A DNA stretch of 20,398 nt from CAZAQS01 sp046485135 (GTDB lineage: Bacteria > Chloroflexota > Anaerolineae > Anaerolineales > UBA4823): positions 1-20,398 of the forward strand of contig JAWOHN010000015.1 in assembly GCA_046485135.1 (NCBI GenBank), written 5' to 3'. Positions 1 to 7,577 of this stretch are shown piece after piece; position 1 is the stretch's first letter; the number at the start of each line of letters is the position of its first letter. Below the pieces are notes generated by a model, which saw only the letters and a list, made by a program, of their open reading frames with translations, searched no databases and was not told where the DNA came from. The translations under genes and the position numbers were made by a program.

Positions 1-1838
1 CAAGTAAGCTCCCCACTTTTGGTGTGAACGCACTCGACCAGCTGCTGTTGTTCTAACTCCATCAGCGTCTGGACAATTTCTTTGCTGGAAAACTCTCCTG
101 CTCTACCTAACAGCTCAGGGTGAAATTCGGTTCCGATCACGGCGGCAACTTCTAGAACAGAATAAGTCAGGGAGCTGAGGTTGCTGAGCCGATTGCGGAT
201 GAGCAGGTACATGTTCCTGGGAAGTGGAAATGCTGCTGGGCTGGATGCATCATGAACGGAATTTCGTTCGAGCAGTGTTCTAAGCGTCTCTAAAATAAAA
301 AATGGGTTGCCCCCGGTTTCCTTGGCCAACTGTGCAATGAATTCATTGGATGGGGACGTATGTAGTTTAAAACTTGCCAGCTGGTGGATTTCTGTTTGTC
401 TTAGCCTGGGCAGCATTAGGCGGCTGCCTCTACCCCTTTCTTCTTGAAATCGCATCAGTGATTCCAGGTGGGGGTTAGTATGCTCGGAACGCGCGGCAAT
501 AATGAGAAACGCATCCTCAAGGAAGGGGGGGCGTTCTAGCAAATAAGCAATGGTTGATAGTGTGGCTTCATCTGCCCAATGAGCGTCGTCGATACATACG
601 ATCAGGCGTTGCTGTTTGGCGATATGGGCAAGAATTTGACGGATTGCCTCAAACAGCATAGACCGTCCATGTTCGGGCACCAGCTCGAGGGCTGTGTCAG
701 CATCTGGGCGTAGATCAGCCAGATCAGGCGCCAGCGGCAGCAGGTTGTTGATCCATGCCACTGGGAAATTAATCCACTCTTCTGGTTGAATTGAGTTTCG
801 AACAATATCAATAATGGGTTGGAATGGCAGGTTGCTTTCATACGGGCGGCAGCCAGCTATCAGCAGGCGTGGTTTTAGGTAAAGTTGGGCAATAAATTCC
901 TGTAACAGTCGAGTTTTTCCCAGGCCGGACTCGCCTAAAATAAATACTGCACCACAACTCTTCTGCGCTTTATTTAATTGCGCCAGGATGACCTGGCGGC
1001 CTACAAAGGGAGCTTGCGTACTCGATTTTACTTTTAATATCTGGTTAGGTGGAATGGGGACAAACGAGTTGGAAGCACGGGTGAGCTGAAAGAGGGCATA
1101 CAGCCGGGGAGAGGGGTTTTGACCCAGTTCGCGCTGAGTTACCTCCAACAGATAATTAAAATGTTCCCTGGCTTCGTTGCGCCTGTCCATCCGAATCAGG
1201 ATCTGCAAAATCCGTTCGTGTAAATTCTCACTAAGCTCGTCGTTTTCAAGGGCCAAGCGAGCCAGCCGCAGAGATTCTTCCAGGTTTCCGGTCACAAAGG
1301 CGTGATCCGATAATCTTTGTAACACCATACCGCGGACATGCTCGGTTCTTTGGGATGTGCGCGAGAGCCATCCATCCAGCAAATTCGTGCTGGGCAGGTT
1401 GACGCCTGCCAGGAAACGCGGCCCACGCCACAATTCGGCTGATTCTTTCAGGCTTGCATAGATATGATCGGGCAGTGGATCCTGGCGGGGAATTTGCTTA
1501 GCTTCGTTCCAATATAAGTCGCAACATCTATCGAAGGCAAGCTGGTCAACCCACACCCTGCTGAAGTCCAAACCTATGCGGTCATCCTGAGAAATTAACA
1601 GAGTGGAATGAGGCAAGGCGGTGCGGAGCTTGTTGAGGGTCTCTCGTAAGCGCAAACGAGCTGTCTTTTCGCTTTGATCCTCCCAGAAGATCGTCAAGAG
1701 CTCCTCTCGACCGATCATTGCCCCCATAGATGCCAGATAGAAGAGCAACGCCCGCGGGTAACGCCGCTGGATCGGCAAGGTCTCTTCACCCCAATGGATT
1801 TCAGGTGTTCCCAGCAAAAGTACCCGCAGACTTTCCAT
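1..1838 (-). CDS. BTAD/SARP-type transcriptional activator with AAA ATPase domain (3' end beyond window)
   Basis: An open frame runs from an ATG at 1838 to the left edge with no stop, giving at least 612 residues; the C-terminus is missing. Residues 1-95 resemble the winged-helix DNA-binding domain of SARP/AfsR regulators, beginning MESLRVLLLGTPEI. Residues about 100-245 are helical and match a bacterial transcriptional activation (BTAD) domain. An AAA_16-type ATPase follows, with Walker A GESGLGKT at 302-309 and Walker B LIVCIDDAHW ending at 421. A GGNPFF motif further on is typical of the MalT/AfsR class of STAND-like ATPases. Such proteins usually carry C-terminal TPR-like sensor repeats, which would lie outside. 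The gene starts 13 bp after the recN stop, so it may be read through from that operon. Target genes and signal cannot be told. The family call is firm; the role is not. Confidence 0.9.
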   Translation of the reverse strand, partial: MESLRVLLLGTPEIHWGEETLPIQRRYPRALLFYLASMGAMIGREELLTIFWEDQSEKTARLRLRETLNKLRTALPHSTLLISQDDRIGLDFSRVWVDQLAFDRCCDLYWNEAKQIPRQDPLPDHIYASLKESAELWRGPRFLAGVNLPSTNLLDGWLSRTSQRTEHVRGMVLQRLSDHAFVTGNLEESLRLARLALENDELSENLHERILQILIRMDRRNEAREHFNYLLEVTQRELGQNPSPRLYALFQLTRASNSFVPIPPNQILKVKSSTQAPFVGRQVILAQLNKAQKSCGAVFILGESGLGKTRLLQEFIAQLYLKPRLLIAGCRPYESNLPFQPIIDIVRNSIQPEEWINFPVAWINNLLPLAPDLADLRPDADTALELVPEHGRSMLFEAIRQILAHIAKQQRLIVCIDDAHWADEATLSTIAYLLERPPFLEDAFLIIAARSEHTNPHLESLMRFQEERGRGSRLMLPRLRQTEIHQLASFKLHTSPSNEFIAQLAKETGGNPFFILETLRTLLERNSVHDASSPAAFPLPRNMYLLIRNRLSNLSSLTYSVLEVAAVIGTEFHPELLGRAGEFSSKEIVQTLMELEQQQLVECVHTKSGELT

Positions 1839-1851
1839 TGTTTTAACCTGC

Positions 1852-3591
1852 TTAAGATGGTTTATCCGCCGAGGCGTGCGCGGTTGCCATTTGTAAGAGT
1901 TCCTGGGCAGAACGACGGGTGCCTTCGCTGACCTCGCCCATCATTTGTGCCAGTTCCAGTAGCCGCTTTTCTCTGGTGAGTGCTTCCACCACCGTGTGGG
2001 TGCGCCCTTCTTGGACATGTTTGGCAACCTGGAAATGCTGGTCGCCAAATGCAGCCAGTTGCGGCAGGTGAGTTACACACAGCACCTGGTGCATTCGACC
2101 CAGGTTCCACAGTTTCAGGCCCACCACCGTGCCAACGCGCCCGCCGATGCCCTGGTCGATCTCATCAAAGATCAAGGTTGGGATCTGGTCCGCCCTGGTC
2201 AGGACATTTTTCAAAGCCAGCATTAAGCGGGAGGTCTCACCACCTGAAGCAATCTTTACCAGGGGTTTCAGTCCTTCGCCCGGGTTGGGGGCTACCAGGA
2301 ATTCTACCTGCTCAATTCCACTGGCGTCAAATGCAACCCGGCTGCCATCCTGCAAGGTTACGCCTTCGGGGTCCAATCGTTGCTTAAAATCAACTTCAAA
2401 GCGAGCGCCGTTCATATGCAGGTCCGCCAGCTCAGCCTCAACTGCCCGCGCCAGTTGAGCAGAAGCGCTGCGGCGGATTTCTGATAGGCGCTGGCCCTTC
2501 TCCGCCAGTGTTTGCAGCAGCTCAGCCTCTTCGCTTTCTAGTTGTAGAATTTTTTCACCCGCATGCAAGATCGTGTCTAATTGCTGCCGGGCTTGAGTAG
2601 CATACTGCAGGACCTCTTCAAGGGTTTTGCCATATTTTCGCTTCAGGTTATGCAATAATCCCAGGCGCTCCTCCACCTGATCCAGGCGTTTGGGATTGAA
2701 CTCAATGCTCTCCTGGTACAGGCGCAAGCTGCGCGTCAGATCCGCCAGATTCTCGAATAGCACTTGGGACTGTTCTGCCAGCGTCTCTTGGGATGGATCC
2801 AGTTTAGATAAAGAGCTGATCGCATGGGTCACATTGCCCAGCAAGTCAGTGATCGAAGCGGCCTCAGGCATACCCTCGTCCAGAATCTGTACAGCTTCCT
2901 GGGCCAGGGTTGCCAATCCTTCTGCATTTGCCAACCGGTTGCGTTCTTCCTTTAGCTCATCTTCTTCGCCGGGTTGTAGACGGGCGGCCTCAATCTCGTT
3001 GATTTGATAAGACAGTAGATCTGTTCGTCTGGCTGCATCGCTTTCGGCCTGGCGCAGCTCCTCTAAAGAGCGCCGGACTGATTGGAGCCGCCGGTAAGTT
3101 TTACGATAATCGGCCAGGGAGTCTTCTGCATTGGCGTAGCTATCCAGCAGTTGCAAGTGTTTGCGAACCCGTAACAGAGACAGATGCTCCGATTGCCCGT
3201 GCACATCGACCAGCAGTTCACCGATTTCTGTCAGCAGAGCCGTGTTTACGTTGCGCCCATTTACGCGGGCCACATTACGACCATTGCGGCGGATCTCTCT
3301 CCCCAACGTGACCCGGTTTTTCTCCTCCAGCAGCGCCTCTCTTTCCAGGATAGCCATCAGCTGGGGCTGAATGGCTTCAGGGATCTCAAAAACGGCTTCA
3401 ATAATAGCCCGTTCGGCCTCGCTGCGGATCATGACCGCCTCTGCGCGCCCTCCTAGGAGGACCTCTACGGCATCAATAATGATCGATTTCCCCGCGCCAG
3501 TCTCCCCGGTGAAGGTGACCAGCCCCGGGGTGAAATGCAGCTCTAAATGATCGATAATGGCAAAATTCTCAATGCTTAACTCGCTCAGCAC
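1852..3591 (-). CDS. recN: DNA repair ATPase RecN
   Basis: RecN is an SMC-like ATPase that acts early in double-strand break repair by holding DNA ends. The 579 residues begin with the typical N-terminus (MLSELSIENFAIIDHLEL). Walker A GETGAGKS is at 29-36, the ABC signature SGGE at 449-452, Walker B LIFDEIDQG from 473 and the H-loop CVTHLPQ at 505-511. A long helical, coiled-coil middle (about 150-390) separates the two ATPase halves, as the family requires. Length is normal for RecN (about 550-580). The start codon is GTG, preceded by a weak GGA-type ribosome site. It lies 67 bp downstream of the zinc-finger membrane gene and shares the run with nadK; nadK-recN linkage is common in bacteria. 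Confidence 0.97.
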   Translation of the reverse strand: MLSELSIENFAIIDHLELHFTPGLVTFTGETGAGKSIIIDAVEVLLGGRAEAVMIRSEAERAIIEAVFEIPEAIQPQLMAILEREALLEEKNRVTLGREIRRNGRNVARVNGRNVNTALLTEIGELLVDVHGQSEHLSLLRVRKHLQLLDSYANAEDSLADYRKTYRRLQSVRRSLEELRQAESDAARRTDLLSYQINEIEAARLQPGEEDELKEERNRLANAEGLATLAQEAVQILDEGMPEAASITDLLGNVTHAISSLSKLDPSQETLAEQSQVLFENLADLTRSLRLYQESIEFNPKRLDQVEERLGLLHNLKRKYGKTLEEVLQYATQARQQLDTILHAGEKILQLESEEAELLQTLAEKGQRLSEIRRSASAQLARAVEAELADLHMNGARFEVDFKQRLDPEGVTLQDGSRVAFDASGIEQVEFLVAPNPGEGLKPLVKIASGGETSRLMLALKNVLTRADQIPTLIFDEIDQGIGGRVGTVVGLKLWNLGRMHQVLCVTHLPQLAAFGDQHFQVAKHVQEGRTHTVVEALTREKRLLELAQMMGEVSEGTRRSAQELLQMATAHASADKPS

Positions 3592-3658
3592 GGTTTATTC
3601 CATCCTGTGTTTTGACTTGCACGAGAGATGCACTTTGCTCCTGGTAAACATGCAGGTG

Positions 3659-4192
3659 TTAGCGGCGGACCTGGATACCTGCCAGACGGTAATACATGGT
3701 AGATGTTACCATGAACGTGTAGAGGGCTTGCCAAATCAGCGGGAGCAGCCTGAACAAGCCTCCCGCCCCTGCGATGCCCGAGAGTGTATCTCCTAGATAA
3801 ACCAGGAGCATGGGCGCGCTGCCAAGAGCTGCAGCTAATGCTGCCAGGCGGAACAGTTGCGCAGAGCGCCTGCGTTGCAAGGCCATCCGCACCACTTCTG
3901 CAATGATCGTCCCGGCAATGGGCGCTAAGAAGATCGTGAAAAAACTTAATCTGGGTACAATCAGGCTTCCCAGGAAGGATAACCCAGCTGCGATCAAAAT
4001 AGCCAATGGGAAATCATACCATTCCGTGGTTTCAAATGCTTTTTGCTGGCCGCGCACGCAGCTTTTACAGCGGTAGCCTGTTGGGGTTCGCACAGCGCAG
4101 CGCGTGCAAATGGGGTCTTCACAGCGATTACAACGTAAGGTTGTTTCAGTTTGAGGGTGGTTTACACAATATAATATTTGTTCTTCACTCAT
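3659..4192 (-). CDS. B-box-like zinc-binding protein with four predicted membrane segments
   Basis: This 177-residue protein has an N-terminal metal-binding module. Ligand candidates are C9, H12, C21, C24, C29, C32, C42 and C45, spaced like a B-box or double zinc ribbon that binds two zinc ions. About four hydrophobic stretches follow (near 59-79, 84-103, 114-134 and 147-168), so the zinc module probably sits on the cytoplasmic face of the membrane. I know this layout as 'B-box zinc finger protein' in bacterial annotation, but know no biochemical function for it. Its ATG overlaps the nadK stop (ATGA, 4189-4192), so the two are translationally coupled. recN follows 67 bp later. Partner and substrate are unknown. 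Confidence 0.8.
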   Translation of the reverse strand: MSEEQILYCVNHPQTETTLRCNRCEDPICTRCAVRTPTGYRCKSCVRGQQKAFETTEWYDFPLAILIAAGLSFLGSLIVPRLSFFTIFLAPIAGTIIAEVVRMALQRRRSAQLFRLAALAAALGSAPMLLVYLGDTLSGIAGAGGLFRLLPLIWQALYTFMVTSTMYYRLAGIQVRR

Positions 4193-5061
4193 CGATGGAT
4201 ACCAGTGATTGGGTTTTGATTCATGTGCGCAGTCAGGTTCCGGTAGAAATAGCCCGGATCTTGAAAGCGTACAAATTTTAAAGTATGCTCGCCAGCATAG
4301 ACATCTACCCGGTCACCGTCTTCCAGCTCAACCGGTATTTGGCCATCCACGCTCAGGACCGCCTGGTGATCTGTCTTGACCGTGATGCTTACTGTGGATC
4401 CTTCGGCCAAAATGATGGCGCGCTCCACAGACAGGTGTGGGGCCACCGGGATGATCAAGATATTCCTCAGCCCAGGCGGCAAAATGGGCCCTCCCGCAGC
4501 AAGTGCATAAGCAGTCGAGCCGGTAGCGGTTGAGGCGATCAGGCCATCCGCCACATAGGTGGTCAGGTAGAGTCCATCCAAGCTGGTAATCAGATGGACA
4601 GGTCGCATAATACTACCACGGCAGACGACCACTTCGTTAACAACATCCCAACTCCCCAGCCGTTCGCCGCCCCGCCATTGTTCAGTGCACAACATCATCC
4701 GTCGTTCTAACCAGTATTTGCCGCTGAGTAAACTGGGTAGAACTGTGCGCCACTGGGTCTGGTGGATCTCGGTTAGAAATCCAAAATGACCGAGATTGAT
4801 GCCCAGGATCGGGATATCGCATGGCCCCCCTAAATGGCCCGCCCGTAAGATGGTGCCGTCGCCTCCCAAAGCAATCAGGAGTTGGTATTCACCTGCTGCC
4901 GCTTTCTGGCGTAGGTCTTCATCGTACAACGGTCCGTAATCAGCGCTGACCCCATTCTCTTCCAAAAAGCAGGCCACCTGGGAAGCTTCAGAAAACGCCT
5001 CAGGCAGATTGGGATGCGCCAGTACCAGTACATTTTCTAAGATGGGATGATTGTCATGCAT
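4189..5061 (-). CDS. nadK: NAD kinase
   Basis: NAD kinase phosphorylates the 2'-hydroxyl of NAD(H) adenosine using ATP or polyphosphate and is the only source of NADP. The 290 residues show the diagnostic GGDGT at 66-70, an NE pair at 142-143, and the glycine-rich motif DGLIASTATGSTAYALAAGG at 172-191. SVDGQ near 253 belongs to the C-terminal all-beta domain. Length is normal (about 270-300). Start is the ATG at 5061, 10 bp after the Cas4-like gene; no clear Shine-Dalgarno site is visible, so coupling to that gene is likely. It overlaps the next gene by 4 bp. Confidence 0.96.
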   Translation of the reverse strand: MHDNHPILENVLVLAHPNLPEAFSEASQVACFLEENGVSADYGPLYDEDLRQKAAAGEYQLLIALGGDGTILRAGHLGGPCDIPILGINLGHFGFLTEIHQTQWRTVLPSLLSGKYWLERRMMLCTEQWRGGERLGSWDVVNEVVVCRGSIMRPVHLITSLDGLYLTTYVADGLIASTATGSTAYALAAGGPILPPGLRNILIIPVAPHLSVERAIILAEGSTVSITVKTDHQAVLSVDGQIPVELEDGDRVDVYAGEHTLKFVRFQDPGYFYRNLTAHMNQNPITGIHR

Positions 5062-5071
5062 GGTCGCTTAA

Positions 5072-5596
5072 TTATAATCGTTGCTCGCAAATCGAACGAT
5101 ATCCGCATCCACTACAGCGGGCAGCAGATTCGTGTGAGCGATCGACATCACGGCGCTTATCTTGGACGCGTATTTCTTCCAGGAGCTCAAGCAAAGCAGC
5201 CTCCAGGCCTGGGGTGTAATCGATCGCATAGGTCCGGCCTGCTTTCGAATGCCCGCTATAGTGCAAGATCCCATAAGGTGGGCGTTTGCCCATGACACGC
5301 TCTACTAGCAGGCAGTATGCTGCCAGCTGGTAGATATGTGAGTCGTAAGGTCCTTCTGCACGAGTGCTCGACTTGACCTCAACCGGAATGATTTGGCTTC
5401 CTTTTTCTATCAGGTAATCCGGTTTACCGGTCAGTCCTGTCTCTGCATCAAAAAGGGGCTTTTCTACCGCTCCCCATGCACGGGTATCTGTATAGATCAC
5501 CCGCCCGCCGGGTATTCCAGCGGATTGCCTCCGCCGGCGAGCTTCCCAAAGCAGCAGTATTGCCAGGATAAAAAAGAAGGTTGCCAGGTAGAGCAT
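5072..5596 (-). CDS. Cas4-like PD-(D/E)XK nuclease, C-terminal part, membrane-anchored
   Basis: The 174 residues start with one hydrophobic segment (2-17) followed by a basic stop-transfer stretch (EARRRRQ). They then carry the RecB/Cas4 nuclease core: GKPD (catalytic Asp at 60), PVEVKSS (Glu 73, Lys 75) and a QLAAY helix motif at 90-94. The C-terminus has the cysteine group C161, C164, C170 (CSGCGYRSIC) that in Cas4 and AddB gives three of four [4Fe-4S] ligands. The first cysteine normally comes from the N-terminus of the same chain; here it is absent but is present in the adjacent gene at 5628-5870. Cas4 enzymes are DNA exonucleases or endonucleases; the substrate here is unknown. No CRISPR array or other cas gene is in the window. 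It precedes nadK by 10 bp. Confidence 0.85.
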   Translation of the reverse strand: MLYLATFFFILAILLLWEARRRRQSAGIPGGRVIYTDTRAWGAVEKPLFDAETGLTGKPDYLIEKGSQIIPVEVKSSTRAEGPYDSHIYQLAAYCLLVERVMGKRPPYGILHYSGHSKAGRTYAIDYTPGLEAALLELLEEIRVQDKRRDVDRSHESAARCSGCGYRSICEQRL

Positions 5597-5627
5597 CAGG
5601 GGTATCTAAGGAGTAAACATCAGGGTT

Positions 5628-5870
5628 TTAGGATGGGAAAAATCCACTTGTGAGATGAATTGTTAGCAGGATCAGTGCTACCAGGAGCAGGGCATAGGCC
5701 AGCCAGCGCAGGCAGCCGCTGACCAAAATGGACCTGCCGTGCCTGGTATGTAGATGCGTGCCCGCAGCCAAACTGGCCTGGTTTTCACTCTGTATTCCCT
5801 GTCTTTGGTACCACCAGGCCCGCCGGCAGTATACGAAACTGGCTATCTCTGAAGCGCGTAGGGTTCGCAC
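5628..5870 (-). CDS. Cas4-like nuclease, N-terminal part, single membrane segment
   Basis: This 80-residue product reads like the first helix region of a Cas4/RecB-family nuclease: SEIASFVYCRRAWWYQRQG supplies a cysteine (C15) in the place of the first [4Fe-4S] ligand. AAGTHLHTRHG supplies the motif-I histidine (H41). A C-terminal hydrophobic helix (about 54-74) would anchor it. The start is GTG at 5870; no better upstream start exists before the in-frame TGA of the previous gene at 5931. It ends 31 bp before the gene for the catalytic half. One frameshift would not join the two: the frame of the second gene has a TAG 6 bp upstream of its ATG, after this gene's TAA. I infer that the two products assemble into one nuclease. 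Confidence 0.75.
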   Translation of the reverse strand: MRTLRASEIASFVYCRRAWWYQRQGIQSENQASLAAGTHLHTRHGRSILVSGCLRWLAYALLLVALILLTIHLTSGFFPS

Positions 5871-5930
5871 GAGCTTACCGGTTCGATCCAGCTGGTTCCC
5901 GATCGTGTTGGGGGATGGGTCCAGATCTGT

Positions 5931-6575
5931 TCATTCGTCCAGGCGACCCTCGAAACGGCGCAAACTTTGTTCGAGATGCTCCTGGCGCAGGCTGATGGTC
6001 ATATCCCCCCGTGTGCGCTCTGTGATTCCCCGCACAATATCGGTAAGCCGGCGTAAGCCACCCGTGATCGCGTCGGGGTAGTCCATCGTTACCAGGATAG
6101 AGTAGATATCATCCATGTGAACCAATAGACGTTCTGCCTCATCTGAATGACCATGCAGCAGGATATCCAGACAGCGCCGGCGCAGCTCACCAACCGCCTC
6201 CGCCAACCCCTGCAAGTAGGTAGCATTTTCCAGGCTGAGGTCCTGCGGAGAAGGCAGCGGGTGATCGTTGATCAGGGCGTAAACGATATTCGCTTCAGCA
6301 AATTCTTTCAGGGAGTCTTGAGTATAACCGGCGTAATACAGATCAGGATTCTCAGCCAGGTTGCTGCGTAGCGCATCGACCAGCTGGCGTCCTTCCTTGA
6401 TATGCGACTGAGCCAGCTCGTTTTCCTCGCGGTGGATGGCGCGGATTGCGTTTGCGCAATGCCGGGTTAAAGTCCGCGCATGTGCCAGAGCGTTATCCCT
6501 CGCCATGGTGCGCGCCTCAAAGGATTCGTGAATGCGTTCGGCGATTTCCTCCAATTGGTCCATACGATTATTCAT
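5931..6575 (-). CDS. Translin-family protein (COG2178-like)
   Basis: The 214-residue, all-helical product resembles prokaryotic translin-family proteins. Markers are an AIRAIHREE motif near the N-terminus, a central EFAEANIVYALI helix, YLQGLAEAVGELRRRCLD, and a C-terminal MDYPDAITGGLRRLTDIVRG segment. Eukaryotic translin binds single-stranded RNA and DNA and, with TRAX, forms an RNase; the bacterial members are little studied. I chose the ATG at 6575 because homology begins about there and because it overlaps the DUF3467 stop by 8 bp (ATGAATAA), which suggests translational coupling. The frame stays open to 6656, but that extension lies inside the upstream gene. Possible roles are RNA processing or single-stranded nucleic acid binding; this is inference. 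Confidence 0.8.
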   Translation of the reverse strand: MNNRMDQLEEIAERIHESFEARTMARDNALAHARTLTRHCANAIRAIHREENELAQSHIKEGRQLVDALRSNLAENPDLYYAGYTQDSLKEFAEANIVYALINDHPLPSPQDLSLENATYLQGLAEAVGELRRRCLDILLHGHSDEAERLLVHMDDIYSILVTMDYPDAITGGLRRLTDIVRGITERTRGDMTISLRQEHLEQSLRRFEGRLDE

Positions 6576-6906
6576 TGGGTGGATTTTCGGGTGGGGCAGG
6601 GGGACGGAAAAGCGAGTCTGCCAGTGTCGCGTCGCCGGGAATCTTGATCTCCCCAAAGGCGGTTTCGTAGCGGGTCAGGTTTTCCGCCAGTGCCCTATGC
6701 AACAGCTTCGCACCCATGGGTGACATGACCACCCTGGTTTTAACCCGGGCAGGGGAGGATCCGGGCAATAAATGGGCGAAATCGAACACCAGCTCAGATG
6801 GGGAATGCGCAATCCTCACCAAGTTGACGTAAGTCGCCTCAAGGTCTGCTGGGACCTCTAATGTAGGAGCTGGATGATGGACAGGTTTGTTGGGATTTGA
6901 AGACAT
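6568..6906 (-). CDS. DUF3467 domain protein
   Basis: The 112-residue protein matches the DUF3467 pattern: a YVNLVRIAHSPSELVFDFAH core, then ARVKTRVVMSPMGAKLLHRA and an LxRYETAFGEI helix. Its ends are proline-rich and probably disordered. Function is unknown for the family. Start is the ATG at 6906 with a GGAG ribosome site 6 nt upstream. That site lies directly after a 14-bp hairpin (6919-6962), so translation may be structure-controlled. The stop overlaps the start of the translin-family gene, linking the two products. Confidence 0.8.
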   Translation of the reverse strand: MSSNPNKPVHHPAPTLEVPADLEATYVNLVRIAHSPSELVFDFAHLLPGSSPARVKTRVVMSPMGAKLLHRALAENLTRYETAFGEIKIPGDATLADSLFRPPAPPENPPNE

Positions 6907-6918
6907 AAAATACTCCAG

Positions 6919-6962
6919 TCCAGAGGACAGCCGGCGGTTGGTGAGATGGGCTGCCCTCTGGA
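6919..6962 (-). promoter_or_regulatory. 14-bp hairpin upstream of the DUF3467 ribosome site
   Basis: Arms at 6949-6962 and 6919-6932 can pair over 14 bp in the minus-strand transcript. There is one G-U wobble, all other pairs are Watson-Crick, and the loop has 16 nt. The stem ends 2 nt before the GGAG of the next gene. There is no long U-run after it, only GUAUUUU, so a classical intrinsic terminator is doubtful. It may attenuate transcription after ssb, protect an RNA end, or be a binding site. Confidence 0.5.
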
Positions 6963-7017
6963 ATATTAAGTTTAGGTGTTACACAATTCAGCCAAAGATG
7001 GCCGTTAGCGGATTGTT

Positions 7018-7437
7018 TTAGAACGGAATCGAATCGTCGATATCGCCGGCGGCGCCAGTGGATTCTTCGGGATACCCTGAATCGACTTCGCCTCGGCTGG
7101 ACAGGAAGCGAACGGTCTGAGCGCTAACTTCGAAACTTGTCCCTGGGGTTCCATCCTGGCGATTCCAAATACGTGGCCCGCCGGTAGCCTGATCAGCCAC
7201 CAGGCGCCCTTCCACCAGCACTTTACTGCCTTTCTTTAAATATGTGTTGCAGCTTTCGGCCTGTTTTCCCCAGGTGGATACCCGGACCCAGATGGTTCGC
7301 TCGACTTTTTCACCACTGCTGTTGGTATAGTTGTCATTGATCGCGATAGAAAAGTTTGTCACGGCTTGCCCGCCCGGCGTATAGCGCATTTCCGGGTCTC
7401 TGCCTAAATTTCCTACAAGAATGACGGTGTGGTACAT
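7018..7437 (-). CDS. ssb: Single-stranded DNA-binding protein
   Basis: SSB coats single-stranded DNA in replication and repair and recruits partners through its acidic tail. The 139 residues contain an OB-fold (about 1-110) with the usual start (MYHTVILVGNLGRDPEMRY) and the aromatic stretch TIWVRVSTWGKQAE. A short linker leads to the tail DIDDSIPF at 132-139, the standard docking peptide for repair and replication proteins. Start is the ATG at 7437 with a strong AAAGGAGA site 7 nt upstream. It sits 140 bp after surE with its own possible promoter, and 111 bp before the DUF3467 gene. Confidence 0.96.
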   Translation of the reverse strand: MYHTVILVGNLGRDPEMRYTPGGQAVTNFSIAINDNYTNSSGEKVERTIWVRVSTWGKQAESCNTYLKKGSKVLVEGRLVADQATGGPRIWNRQDGTPGTSFEVSAQTVRFLSSRGEVDSGYPEESTGAAGDIDDSIPF

Positions 7438-7482
7438 GGGAAGTTCTCCTTTACGTTATGATGAGTGGTTGGTTTTTCGGTT

Positions 7483-7501
7483 CCGGACGACCACCGCCCG
7501 G
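7483..7501 (-). promoter_or_regulatory. Small hairpin in the ssb leader
   Basis: The transcript can form a GC-rich 7-bp stem (CCGGGCG with CGUCCGG, one G-U) around a 5-nt loop, about 46 nt upstream of the ssb start. No U-run follows, so it is not an intrinsic terminator of surE. Any regulatory role is conjecture. Confidence 0.3.
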
Positions 7502-7537
7502 GATAGATAAGGATTTACACATCATTTTTACAGAACA

Positions 7538-7566
7538 ATTGTACACTCTTTTTTGCGAAAAATAAA
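7538..7566 (-). promoter_or_regulatory. Possible ssb promoter
   Basis: On the minus strand TACAAT (7538-7543) matches the -10 consensus at five of six positions. A poor -35 (TTTATT, 7561-7566) lies 17 bp away, in an AT-rich stretch. It would give an ssb leader of about 93 nt. Weak evidence. Confidence 0.3.
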
Positions 7567-7577
7567 TATCCAATTTC

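Noticed and set aside
5072..5870. The Cas4-like pair as one gene broken by a single frameshift
   Set aside because: The first frame ends in TAA at 5628-5630, and the second frame has a TAG just upstream of its ATG and after that point, so one indel cannot join them. Both halves also keep intact motifs.
5072..5870. A CRISPR-Cas locus
   Set aside because: No repeat-spacer array and no cas1, cas2 or effector gene is in the window; RecB/Cas4-type nucleases also occur outside CRISPR.
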